A DNA stretch of 64,000 nucleotides from Blastomyces gilchristii SLH14081 (Eukaryota > Ascomycota > Eurotiomycetes > Onygenales > Ajellomycetaceae). Location of the stretch: positions 6,377,930-6,441,929 of the forward strand of contig NW_003101682.1 in the NCBI RefSeq assembly GCF_000003855.2, read 5' to 3'. The position numbers and the translations under genes were made by a program. The first letter of the stretch is position 1; each line of letters begins with the position of its first letter. Of the stretch, positions 11,771-23,560 are shown piece after piece. Under the pieces are notes generated by a model. It searched no databases, was not told where the DNA came from, and saw only the letters and a program-made list of their open reading frames with translations.

Positions 11771-12153
11771 TTATTATTATTATTATTATTATTCTTCAAT
11801 TATAAATGTATATAGTCAGAGACTATAACATCTATCTAAGAACTTTTAGTTCTCAGAGTTTTTCCTATATTTATAAAGTTAACTATTATACATTTATTAA
11901 TTTCAGATATATAAAATCAGAAAATTTTAGCTCAGAATATAAAAACTGTTTATAAATTACAGTATTTTAACATCTTCTAATACTTTGAAATTATTTAACA
12001 ATATCATGATAAAAGAAAAGAGAACACAGTCTTAAAGATAGACATATTAAATAGATAGATAGAAAAGAATAGAAAGGAAAAAGTAAAGTAAGAAAAAACT
12101 GTAATAAAACAAATTATTAAAAGATAGTATATAGCTATTTTAACAGACTATAT
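11771..12153 (-). mobile_element. 5'-truncated LINE 3' end (copy D)
   Basis: Begins on the plus strand with (TTA)n, the complement of the LINE (AAT)n tail, followed by the 3' untranslated region including the conserved 3' stem. It runs up to the position of the ORF2 stop codon and breaks off there, as expected for target-primed reverse transcription that aborted early. 12154-12297 beyond it is AT-rich and unassigned. Confidence 0.8.
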
Positions 12154-12297
12154 TTATATAAGAATAAGTGCTTACAGGCGATTATTCAGATGTTTACAGC
12201 TTGATGTAATATGTACTGTTAACTACTAGAAGTATTCACAGTAGAAAGATAAAATGTAAAGATTAAATATATAATAGTATTTAAGCTGAGTTGTGAA

Positions 12298-12351
12298 TAG
12301 ACTGACCGTGTGACCGTGTCTGAAATCAGAACCAGATTTTTTAATAGTCTT
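12298..12351 (+). mobile_element. MITE-2, left part (split by R2)
   Basis: First 54 bp of the MITE family, starting TAGACTGACCGTG and ending ATAGTCTT. The family sequence resumes at 30614 on the far side of the R2 retrotransposon. The duplicated 5 bp GTCTT (12347-12351 and 30614-30618) shows that R2 inserted into this MITE. Confidence 0.85.
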
Positions 12352-12724
12352 TGTAGCGTACGCCGCTACATAGAGTCAGATATAAGGGTAAAAACTTGTC
12401 TCTTTCTCTAAAAGATGAGAGATGAGTATACACTCTTATATATACAGTGATTGTTTTATAGAGATTAACTCTTGTAGAAGAAGTGATCATCTATAAAGAA
12501 AAGAACAGAGACTCTGTAGAGAAGAAGCAGACACTCTTATAGAAGAAGCAATTATATATGAAGAAAAGAATAAAGACTCTGTAGAAAAGAAGTAAAAGCT
12601 CTCATAGAAGAAGTAATTGTATATGAAGAAAAGAGCAGAGAGAGAAGATAGAAGTGAAAGCTTCAGGAAATAGCAAGAGATGAAGCAGAAGCTAGAGTTG
12701 AATAGAGAATAAAAGTATGCCACA
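12352..12724 (-). repeat. R2 3' LTR
   Basis: 373 bp, starting TGTAGCGTACG and ending GCCACA on the plus strand. It pairs with 29737-30613, which is 363 bp once MITE-4 and its duplication are removed. It includes the segment that forms the uninterrupted MITE-4 target (around 12431). The two LTRs differ mainly by C/T and G/A changes plus a ~10-bp indel. Confidence 0.88.
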
Positions 12725-14627
12725 GTCTCTCTATCTGAAAAGATGCATTTGTGGAGAAAAAAATGACATTGAAAAAAGATGATAAGTATCACAAGTACTA
12801 GGCACAAAGAGGCAGATATTATTCAGAAGTGCTAGTTCATTTACATATACTGCAGATATTATAGAAAAGAGAAGACTGAGTGATAGAATTACTTATTTAT
12901 ACAAAGAATGATCAGATGTAAGAAAGGCTTGAAAAGAAATAATAAGAAAGAGATGAAAGTTCTTTAATTTAAAAACAGCTGTCGCATGTACACAACAGAC
13001 CGCTCCACCACGAACTCGCTCGATTTTTCGAATAAGAACCCGCTGATAGATCCATTGAAAAGCCCTCGATCATATGAGCATTTTGACCCCATCGCCGACC
13101 GCATACCCCGTGTGGTGGTGAAGATATCCAGCCAAATGTGAACTAGACATTGTTCAAAACTCTCATGTGAGATTATTCCTCATTCATCCCTATCACATCA
13201 CAACCCTGGGCCAAAGTGCCATACAAATTGTAAGATGAAGAGACATAGTCATATGTGTCAATCTTCTTGATTTTGAAAGATTCTCAATGTGTAATTGTGA
13301 AGATATCTGAGAAGTGATCTCTGTGAAAACCCTGTTCATCTTTGATATTTCAAAACATTAATATCAAGTCTCACTCTCATACTGCCCTTCTCAATCTGGC
13401 TCCTTTTCAGCAGAAAAATACAAAAAGATATCTCAGTGATAATATCAAGCACATAATCAACAGACACTTCTGAAGTGCAATCTTCACAGTCTGTTATCAG
13501 TGTATCTAGACTTCAATATCAAGTCTCACTCTTATACTACTTCTCTTAATCTGGCTCATCTCTGACAGAATAATACAAAAAGATACCTCAGCAACAGCAT
13601 TCAATACATAATCAGTGAATAACAAGTCAACAGCATATTAATAACTATAAAATTAGTATACTTCAAGATCTGACTGAGTCTTTGATCTCTGCATAGTGAG
13701 ATATATTAAATCTAGTTTTAATATCTCAATATTCAATAGATTCTGCAAGAGATTGAGAACAGCAATACTAGATTTCTATTGAATTTAAGAATTAACTCTA
13801 TATTAATATAATCATTGACAAAGTCTTCTATTTTGAGATATAAATAATCAGTTCCTCTACATCTCACTGACAATATTTATATTATTATATAGAAACAGAC
13901 TTATATTCTCTATAATATCAAGACTCTGAAGAGGGAAAGTCTTGATAAAAGATATACAGTAGTGTATATCTTAGTAGTTTCTATCTCATTCTTCTGCAGC
14001 AGTTAATGCAAAAAAAAAAAGATCTTAGAAATAGTTTTTTACTTCTCTTGAAAAAGTAAGATGTTTTTCTCTGAATTTTATATAATATTCTTATAAAGAA
14101 TTAAAAACAGAGCTGTTTTCTGTTATAATTTCATATTCTTTTAAGTAAGAATTACTTTTTCAGTGACTGAAGAGCTTTTATTAATACTTAATTCTTTTTT
14201 ACACTCTTTATTAACTGATTTGAGTTGTATACTTGTTGTGTGAGAAGAATTGAATGATTTAAAATAAAATTGAATAGTTTTAATCAATTTCTCTGCAAAA
14301 AATTGATTTATTTTTTATCAGTTTTTCTCTCAAAAACTGTCATATTATCTGATTCATTATCAATTGATATCATACTCTTTCTCACTGTATCTCAAGAAAG
14401 AGATTGTAAAGATTTTATTGATTTATCTCAAAAATCAATTTTAGTTTATTAGATTCTCTTCAAAAATCTAACCTAGTTACTGAACTAGTGTGAAAAAAAT
14501 CAGGTGTTTTATATACAAAAGTCTTTTATTCTTCTTTTAAAACAGTCTGATCAACTTTTCAATTGAAAACAGACTTAGAAATATCTCAATTGAAACAGTC
14601 TGACCAACTTTTCATTGAGTGAGAATA

Positions 14628-16743
14628 ATGAGTTCAAAAATACACTCAGTTGATGTGGAAAAAGATGCTTTCTTAAATGCTATTTCTGAGATTGAAATTC
14701 TGAAGAGAAGAAAGAAAGAAGAAATAGAGAAACAACAAGTTCTTGAAATATAGAAACTTGAAAAAGTAAGCAAGATTCTTGAAAAGCAGTGTCTGAGTGA
14801 GATGAATGAAGAAGTTCTGTTAATTCTTCATGCTCAGGCTAGACAACTACAGAAGATAATCAAGTTCAAACTTGAAATCTCAAACACAGTTTAAAAAACA
14901 TTGAAAATTTCTAGTACAATCACTGACTCTTTATCTTACTCTTCTTCTTTTTTTTCTACTTCTTCTTCTTCTTTGAATCAGAAGAAAATATATACTTAAA
15001 CAGCTGAATCTGCTGTCTCTAAACCTGCTGTCTCAAAACCTGCTCAAAATCCTGAGAAAACTGAGAAGAATACTGCTCATACCTCTATTCATAGAAAAGT
15101 GAAAAAGAAAATGTAAAAAGAGAAAAACTTTCAAATCTTCAGAAATAGAAGACTTATTCTTAAAGTCTCAAATCAGAACATTCTGCAAAGAAACAAGCTA
15201 AACTCAAATCTCATTTTCAGAATCAGAAATGAAATTAATCAGCAGTTCTTTTCTCAGTTAATAACTGATATTGAAGTTCAAAAACCAGTTATAGCTTCAA
15301 TTGAGTCATTATTCTTTGAAAACTTCATCATTCTGACTACAATGTCTGAATTCAGTGCTGAATTCCTTATTCAGAATGAGAATCTCTGAAAGTCAGCAGT
15401 AGAATCTTTGTTAAACACAACAATTCTATCTAAAAGAGATGAAAAGTGAGACAAATTCATTCTTCATGATATTTCAGTTGAAATTTTTGACTGTGAAGAA
15501 GAAATGCTACTTCTCAAAAATGAATTGAAAGAATACAACTCTATTCAACTGAGAAAGAAGCCTGTATGACTAAATTCAATTGAGTTCAGATAAAGTAAAA
15601 GAAATGCCTCTGTTCTAGTATATATAAAAACACTTGAATAGTCAAAGATCTCTGAAGTAAGAGTAGCTAGACTGACCGTGTGACCGTGTCTGGGACCAGG
15701 ACCAGATTTTTTGATAGTCCCATTACCAATTCGACTGATCCCATTACACGGTTTTAACATTAGATAGTAGTTCCATACTGTCCCAGTGGGACTTACTGTC
15801 TACTCTTATCACATTTTCCAAATGGGACCATGATTTCCACTTCTCAATTTAAATTATTTTTATTGCTTTAAATGACTTTAAATCTCATTTGAGTGTTACC
15901 AAAAAGCGTTACTTTTTAAAAAATTAAAAATAGTCTAAAAAAAACCTTAAAATGTCTAAAAATAGTAACTTTATGCCAAGAATGGGACTAAATGGGACCA
16001 AATGAGACCACTTTCTCATTTTTTTCAAGTCATGATTCCATTTTAAGATCTGATATATAGTCACTTTACATGTTTTTTTGATGGCCAGTCCCAGCGGGAT
16101 TCACGTCAAGAAATGTATGGGACCAGATCAAATGGAATCAAACATGAAATTCATGGTCCCGGCGGCCAGTCTAAGAGTAGCAGATTTGAAAATGAGAGTT
16201 CATGAATACAAAGACTCAAGAATGAATCTCAAAGCTCAAACACAGTGTTCAAACTGTCAAAGATATGAATACTTTATAATCTCATGTTTTAGAGACTCAA
16301 AATGTGCATTCTGTGCTAGAGATCACAAAACTAGTGAGCATAAATGTGAAACATGCTCAAAAAGAGATGAAATATGTCAACACACTCTGCTTAAGTGCTC
16401 TAATTGTAAAGAAAAACATGCATCTAGCTCAAAAGAATGTATATTTACTTCTAGAACTCAAAAGAACTGGAGAAAAGATGAAGCTCAAAGTCAATCTAGA
16501 ACTTAAGAGAAGAGTCAAGTCAGTAGACTTATAACTGCAAGCTTAAAAAGAAGAAACTCTCAACTATCTAAATCTTCAAACTTCAATTCTTCAGCTAAAT
16601 GTAAACAGAATTTGAATTCTAAAACTCCTGTTAAGATTAGAGAATTGAGAAATGACTCTGATGATAAACTAGATATAATGCAAGCAGTTGAGATCTCTAC
16701 TTTTCAAAATAGTTATAATCTACTATCTGATGATAGTGACTAG
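14628..16743 (+). pseudogene. LINE-A ORF1, gag-like zinc-knuckle protein (broken, MITE inserted)
   Basis: 534 codons when MITE-3 is subtracted; the insertion of 514 bp shifts the frame, and the two halves are in register after removal. N-terminal half: Lys/Glu-rich coiled-coil-like (EILKRRKKEEIEKQQV). C-terminal half: a cysteine cluster with CSNCQRYEYF, CAFCARDHKTSEHKCETC and KCSNCKEKHASSSKEC, i.e. tandem CCHC knuckles of a LINE nucleic-acid chaperone. Ends SDDSD-stop. The intact counterpart arrangement is at 43561-45162 in LINE-B, also 534 codons. Confidence 0.85.
15668..16173 (+). mobile_element. MITE-3, least mutated copy, inserted in LINE-A ORF1
   Basis: 506 bp with ends TAGACTGACCG / CGGCCAGTCTA and the 8-bp duplication AGAGTAGC (15660-15667 and 16174-16181). 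The empty site survives in LINE-B at about 44593, where GTAAGAGTAGCAGATTTG is uninterrupted. This copy keeps many CpC and CpG sites that are mutated in MITE-1 and MITE-4 (for example TGTCTGGGACCAGG), so it is the youngest or least hypermutated one. No coding capacity. Confidence 0.95.
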
Positions 16744-16772
16744 ATTCTACTCTATCTCTACTCTCTTTTAGT

Positions 16773-19700
16773 ATGAATATACAACAAAAATAACAAAAAA
16801 AGTTTAAAAACTCTTCAAAAATCACATTTATTCAAAATAATATGGATAGAAACTCAAATTATATTTATTCTTGTCTTCAAATTGCATTTGAATAAAAAGT
16901 TGATTTTATATTACTTCAGAAACCAAATTTTAATGCTGAGCAAAATTATATCATTTCTCATTCAAGCTACTACTGCTTTCTATCTTAAAAGTCTGAGATA
17001 AAGTCAAGAGTAGTAATCTATGAAAGAAAGAGATCAAGATATCAATTTAATCTAAGATTTGATATCATGTCTGACTCTGATATTCTGGTGAGTGATATTA
17101 TAGATAAAGAAAATGAGTTTAATACTATACAGCTTATAAATATCTATAATGAAAAGTCATTGAAGAAAAATAACAATATCTGAACAATTGATAGTGGATT
17201 TCTGAACATAACTTTATCAAGAAACTCTATAATTGCAGAAGATTTCAATGCACATCATCTCTGATGAAATTCAGAATGCAAGAGAGCAGTGAGAGCTGAT
17301 AATCTGATTAAATGAATCTTTGAGTATTCAATAGATTTGATTAATAAATCTGATCAACAAAGATTCTTTAGAAAAGGTATGAAATAGAAATCTATTATAG
17401 ATCTCATCTTCATATCACAAAATCTAATGAAAAGAAGACTTGTAAACTGATTTATTGATTCAAATGAGACATCAGAATCAGATCATGAGATTATTCAATT
17501 TGATATTAAACTGAGTGAAAAACAAATGAGTGAAAGTCCTCTTCTCTCTAATCAGTTTAACTTTGAAAAAGCTGATTGAAAAGCAGTTGAAGAAAGTATA
17601 AATCTGTTAAAATCTGAAAGATAGAATGAGCTATATTGAAATTCTGATCAAGATATCTCAAATAAAATACTTGAGAATAGAGTGAAGCTTATTACATCTA
17701 TTATTCTAACAAGTGTTAGAGATAATATTTCAAAGAGAAAATCTTCTGAGTATTCAAAACCTTGATGAAATGAGAATATCTTATCTAAAAGAAAAGAATT
17801 AGCTACTGCTAGAAGAGATTGAAAGAATGATATAATATCTGATGAAGAGTTCAAAGCTGTCAGAAATGAATATTTTTCAGATATTAAAAGAGCTAAAACA
17901 GACTGCTGGAATAAATTTCTTGAAGAAGCACAGAAGAAGAAAGTTTTTAAAGCTTTTAACTATACTAAAAAAAGAAGTGTAGCAAAACTTTCAGTCTTAG
18001 AATATGAGTTTCAGAATGAATCATATACAGCACACTCTTTTGAGGAAAAATGTCAAGCTTTTATGAGAATTCTCTTTCAGAACTCACCAGATTCAGATTC
18101 AGATTCAGAGAAAGAGAATATATCACTTCTCAACTACATTGATGAAAATGACTGGGAATGGCCTGATCTTACACAAGATGAATTAGAGTCAGCTATCTTC
18201 TCAAGTTCTGTTAAAACTGCTGCAGGGCCTGACTCAATTAATCACTTGATTATTCAAAATACATATTCCTACTTAAAGAATGAATATTTTGAGCTCTTTT
18301 TCAATCTCTTGAAAAATGAATATTATTCTGAATGCTGGAGAGAAGCCACTGAAGTGATTCTTGCAAAATCTAATAGAAAAACTTCAATTCCTAAGTCATA
18401 TAGAGTAATATCTCTATTAAACTGTCTAGGAAAGATTTTGAAAAAGATAATAGCTACTCAACTATCTTTTATATACTCTATTAATAACTCTCTTTTATTC
18501 AGTAAACAAATGAGAGATAGAAAACAATGTTCTGCAATTGACACTGTTCTCTCAGATGTTCATGATATTCAAATAGCAAAGCATGAAGGTCTGGTCTCAA
18601 CTGCAGTTTTTATTGACATAAAAGAAGCATTTGATCATGTTTCAAAGTCAAAGTTAATTCAGACTTTGAAGATGTTAAAACTATCACTTTCTCTAATAAA
18701 ATGAGTTAACTGTTTTATGTCTAAAAGAATCATACAACTTTTCTTTGATGAAATGAAATAAGACAAGACTGAGATAAAAATAGAAGTGCTGCAAGAATCT
18801 TCAATCTAATCTATTTTATTTGTAATATACACTGCATATCTATTCAAAGATAGAAATATGAAAATAGTGTGATCTTCAACTTATGTAGATGATATTGATC
18901 TAGTCTACAGCTCAAAAACTATCAAAGAGAATTTGAAAGTGATTGAAAAAGCTGCAAAGAAAATCCTTGTCAGAGCAGATATCAATCAAATTCAATTTAA
19001 TATGAATAAAACTGAGTTAATTCATTTCTTTTCTAGATTCAATGAGAAAGAACTATCTCTAACTCTTTTAAATAGAGAGATTAAACCCAGTTTAAATGTC
19101 AAATGATTAGGAGTATAATTAAACTCTAAGTTGAATTTTAAATATCATATTCAACAAAGAACTGTCAAGGCAGAAAGACTATTGAACAACATTATCAGAC
19201 TATCAAATACAGAGAGAGGTCTATTCTTCCAGGCTATGAGACAGTTATATATAGCCTGTATTATCTCAGTAGCTGATTATGAAGTTCAAGTTTGATAAAA
19301 TAATCAAGGAAATTTCACTGAACTCTTTCAAAGTCTGCAAAACAGAGCTTTGAGAAGAATTCTGAAAGCATTCAAATCATCTTCTATTAAAGCAATGAAA
19401 ATTCAAGCTTCAATTTCTTCTTCTGCTATTAGATTTGAAAAGGCCTGTATGAACTATGCTCTGAGAGTTATAAAGATGAGCTTAAATCATATAATCAGAG
19501 AAAGAGTCTCTTCTTCATTTCTATCAATTAACTCTGAAAATGAACTGAATTGAAATAGATTTCTTGATTGAAATGAAAATAATTCTTCAAAGAAAATGTC
19601 TTCTCAACTGTACAGACTATGCTCACTGATTAAAAATCAATTTTCTTCTTTAAATATTGAAAAAGTTGATTATGAGAAGATATCTCTCTGAAGAGAAAAG

Positions 19701-20735
19701 CTTGAATCTCTTATAGACTTATAAATAAGTGAACTATCTAAAGAGAAAGAATATGAACAGCATTTGAAGAGAATTTCTACAATTAATATAAAAGACTCTA
19801 TTCTGATTTATTCAGATGGCTCAAAAAATGAGAATATGAATAGATTAGATACAGGCATTGCTTATACTGAAGATAATATTAATTTTATCTCAGATTTCTG
19901 AAATTTAGGCTGTGAATCTGAAGTCTTTGATGCTGAATTATTTATAATAGTGAAAGCTTTCAAACTTATTGAAATAAAATCTCATAAAAGAGAAAATAGT
20001 TTGAAAGAGGTATGAATATTCTCTGATAGTCAAGCTGCTTTAAAAAGACTTAGAAATAGTCAGATTTATAATGATCAAATGAATCTTGAACTGATCTTAA
20101 ACTTCATTTTAAAAATTCAAAAGAGAAGAATATCAAAGCTGATAATTCATCTACACTGAGTTCCTGCTCATATGAATATTCATGATAATGAATTGACTGA
20201 TTCAGCTGTAAAAAAAGGTTCAGAATTAAGCAGATCTGTTCAAAAAATTATGTCCTGATCTTTTATAAAGAGAAAAATAAAAGAATCTTGTTTAGACAAG
20301 TGAAATGAAAGCTGACAGAAACAAAAGAAGAGTATACATTATTCAAGATTTGAAACAAAACCCAAGTGAAAATCTTGTTCAATTAAATATAAAAAGAAAA
20401 TATTCTCATCTATAATACAGCTGAAATTAGAATATGACTATTTCAAATCTTATATACAAAGATTTGATGATAGATTTGATTCAATAGAATGCTCATTCTG
20501 CAATGCAAATGAGAATCCTGAGCATATTATAATGCACTGTGCATTATACAATAGTCTCAGAGTCAGATTGAAAGAGAAGTATGATCTAAATCAATTAAAT
20601 ATGAGATTCTTATTCTCAACTGAGACAGGAATTAAATACTTAATAGACTTTCTATCAGAAACTCAAGCAGCTATAAGAAAATGATTAAATTCAGAAATAT
20701 CTGAATATGAAGAGGAGGAAATTGATCAGATATAG
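16773..20735 (+). pseudogene. LINE-A ORF2: endonuclease, reverse transcriptase, RNase H (broken)
   Basis: A single 1321-codon frame from ATG 16773 to TAG 20735 with no frameshift, only internal stops. Order: AP-type endonuclease remnants (about 16.8-17.5 kb); RT with AGPDSINHLII and FIDIKEAFDHVSKSKLI (about 18.2-18.7 kb); the catalytic TYVDDIDLVYSS near 18.88 kb; RNase H starting ILIYSDGSKN near 19.8 kb; and a C-terminal knuckle CSFCNANENPEHIIMHC near 20.5 kb. Tad1-clade ORF2 proteins show this order. Stops are mainly TGA replacing Trp, plus TAA/TAG replacing Gln. Confidence 0.9.
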
Positions 20736-21024
20736 TCTGTTAAAACAGCTATATACTATCTTTCAATAATTTGTTTCATTACAGTCTCTCATTATTTTAC
20801 TTTACCTTTTTCTTTCTATTCTTTTCTATCTATCTATTTAATGTGTCTATCTTTAAGACTGTGTTCTCTTTTCTTTTGTCATGTCAAATGGTTTCAAAGT
20901 ATCAGAAGATGTTAAAATACTGCAATTTGTAAACAGTTTTTATATTCTGAGCTGGAATTTTCTGATTTTGCATATCTGAAATTGATGAATGTATAATAGT
21001 TAACTGTATAGATATAGGAAAAAC

Positions 21025-21047
21025 CCTGAGAACTTTTAGTTCTCAGG
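21025..21047 (+). other. conserved LINE 3' stem-loop
   Basis: Perfect 10-bp inverted repeat CCTGAGAACT / AGTTCTCAGG around a 3-nt loop, about 45 bp upstream of the (AAT)n tail. It recurs at the same place in LINE-B (49440-49462, loop AAA instead of TTT), in LINE-C (near 32.44 kb) and in the truncated copy D (near 11.85 kb). A 3' hairpin is the expected recognition site for the element's reverse transcriptase; that role is inferred. Confidence 0.8.
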
Positions 21048-21382
21048 TAGATGTCATAGTCTCTGACTGCATACATCTATAATTGAAGAATAATAATAAT
21101 AATAATAAAAACAGCTGTAAGAAAAGAAAGAAATTGTAAAGAAATTATAAAAAGCTTGAATAAGAAAGAATTCTTTGATGAGATAGATAAGAGTGAAAGT
21201 TTCATTGTAATGAGAGAAAGATTCTGTAGATACTAGAGATTAGTATAGATGAATAATTGTATTAATATATATATCACAATTACTTTCTTCTTATTCTTCT
21301 CTTATTTCTCACATCATTTTACTAAAATTTAACATAGTGAAATTAGCAAAAATCATGACATATAGAAGATTAGATCACAGAA

Positions 21383-23329
21383 ATGATGAGTCTCAAGAAG
21401 AAGTTAACAGTTATGAAGACAGATGCAGTAAGCATGATGAAAAAGACCTTGATCTTAGAGAAATTGTTTCAGTTATTAAGTCAGAAGAAGTGTGATACTC
21501 TTCTTCATATAAGTGATAGAGAAGAGAAGACAGGTAAGAAGACTGATGAAGAGAAGATAGATAAGAATGAGAGGAAAGAAAATAATGAAGATAAAGTGTT
21601 AGAATTTCAGATAGAGAGTGAATCAGAAATCTTCAATTCTGACAACTTCAAAGATAAGTTTTCAACACTATCAACTTATCTTTTCATATACAAAGTAATC
21701 AAAGATCAAGATAAGAAAAAGACAGTGATGTCTTATTATTACTCAGCTAGACTGTATAATGCTGCTGTGAAAGAGTTAACAGATGAATTGCATGATAGAA
21801 GCTTGAAGAGTCAGAAAGAATCTAAGACTGTGATATAAAAGCTTATAACATCATTTACTCATTTGAAAAAGTTATAACTGTTTACATGCTAGTTTTCAGA
21901 AGAAGATGTTAAGATAAATAAGAAAAAAGAAAGTTAGAAGACTGCTACAGAAGTGATCAGTGATAAAGAGCTGTAAGTAGAACTGAAAGTGAGAGCTGAA
22001 TAGACAGATATGAATACTGAAGAATTATTACTGATGAAAGAGAATAAGAAGCATTGAAGAGCTAGTCAGAAGCAGTATGAAACTCTGAGTGATAATATTT
22101 TAAGAAAGTTAGAGTAAAAGAAGAATATTGAGAGTGATCAGATGTCTTGACTGTATGACACAGTATGTATGAGATGTCTGTATTATAATAACAAGACTGA
22201 CTTATACTTTTGTCAGAATGACAAGCTCACTTGTCTGAGTATATCAATTATACAGAACCTGACTGTGAAGAGACTTGTGAATGCTGTCTTAATCATTGAA
22301 AGACTCACAGAACATAGTGAGAAGATATCATTTGTCAATCATGAATTTTTCATTTTATTCAGTCAGTGATTGATTAAAGATTTGAGACAGTTATCTGTTA
22401 AGTGAAAGTTACACTAATAAATGAATAATAATGAGTTAATTACTTCACAGATTATTAATTCTAAGAATTTTATCAATCAGAATATTGTTATTCTGCAGAT
22501 CTGTGAGAAAATAGCTTCTATATTATATCAGTCTTGCATGAAGAGTCAGAGATGATTTAAGAAATATATGATCATCTCTGCAGATGACAAACAGACATGA
22601 CAAGAACATGACACTTGTATTAACTGTCAGTGAGAAAATAAGAGATTTCACTACTCTTTAAATTGTCATAGCTGATATGAACTCAGATGAAACACAGATA
22701 ACTTGGTGTTTAAAAAGAGTGTGTCTGAATTTAAAAAGACTATAGCTGAGAAGATAAATGTTGATGATATTATTGAGATCAGTGATACAGAAGAGAAGAA
22801 CAATTCAACTATAGTTTTAATAAAGAGAATGTCTATGTCTTTCAAGTGCAAGATGTTGAGTTCAATTGCACTGAAACCTGTAAAACATGTTTGAATCAGT
22901 GAGCAGAGCATCATCTCAACACCTGTGAAGATGAATAATGAGACAAAGATAAGTCATTCAATCCCTGCTAAGATGATTGATGAGGTTAAGATGAGTGATG
23001 TATAATGATCATTGATTCTGTCTTCTGAAGATTATATGATTAATTGTAGAGCTCAAGATTTGAAGATGCTGAGACAGTCATCTAATCTTGACAAGTATAA
23101 TCTGAACATTATTCAGACTGTGCAGAAGAAACTGAACAAGATAACTGAGTTCATTAATATGATTTCAGCTGTGAAGAATATCATGATTAATAATCATTTC
23201 TTTAAGTTGCTCAGCAGAGTGTGTTTCAGTGATCTTGTGAATGAGAAATTATCAGTGAATGTTGCATTCTGAGATGCATGTCTTGCTGAACAGAAGATCA
23301 AGCTGCAGGAAGAGCTTGAAGATGATTAG
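21383..23329 (+). pseudogene. R2 antisense ORF, about 648 codons, unknown function
   Basis: Open stretches at 21383-21838, 22169-22369, 22703-22894 and 23012-23272 are all in the same frame, separated only by stops of the kind hypermutation creates. This indicates one original gene of about 648 codons. It is opposite to R2 gag-pol and lies between integrase and the 3' LTR. N-terminal third: highly charged and Lys/Glu-rich (KKTDEEKIDKNERKENNEDK). Two cysteine clusters follow: MRCLYYNNKTDLYFC and CINCQ...FHYSLNC. The C-terminal part is Asn/Lys-rich and ends EQKIKLQEELEDD. I do not recognise a family; the clusters suggest a zinc-binding protein. It could be a captured gene or an extra ORF proper to this element lineage. 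Confidence 0.6.
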
Positions 23330-23560
23330 TGAGAAGAGACAGAATGAAATGATGAAAAGAGTGAAAGATGATGATTTTCTTATTTTCTTTATCTTCTCAT
23401 TTAATAGCTAAAATTAGATTGTAATACATTTTCTTTCTTTCTTTCACTCTCTCTCTATTTTACTTTTCTTTCTATTTTTTACTTGGCTAACCGCGAGGCT
23501 TCTTGATCATGAAGACCTTGATCAGGTGTGAGATGTCTTATATAATAACTTCAAGAAGCT
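23330..23560. other. spacer between R2 antisense ORF and pol, with a less mutated patch
   Basis: Pyrimidine-rich tract (about 23400-23480) followed by TTGGCTAACCGCGAGGCTTC, which keeps CpG/CpC sites rarely seen around it, and a small inverted pair CTTGATCATGAAG / CTTGATCAGG. Both flanking genes converge here, so it may hold their 3' ends. Confidence 0.4.

Larger units (their letters stand above)
12983..21106 (+). mobile_element. LINE-A, full-length Tad1-like non-LTR retrotransposon
   Basis: Flanked by a perfect 12-bp duplication AAAAACAGCTGT (12971-12982 and 21107-21118), with an (AAT)n 3' tail. Length is 8124 bp, or 7610 bp without MITE-3 and its duplication, almost equal to LINE-B (7615 bp). 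Layout: ~1.6-kb 5' region whose first ~200 bp stay GC-normal, ORF1 (zinc-knuckle protein), ORF2 (endonuclease, RT, RNase H, terminal CCHC), 3' stem and tail. Presence of RNase H and the two-ORF order suit the Tad1/CgT1-type fungal LINEs. Dead: many stops. Confidence 0.92.
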
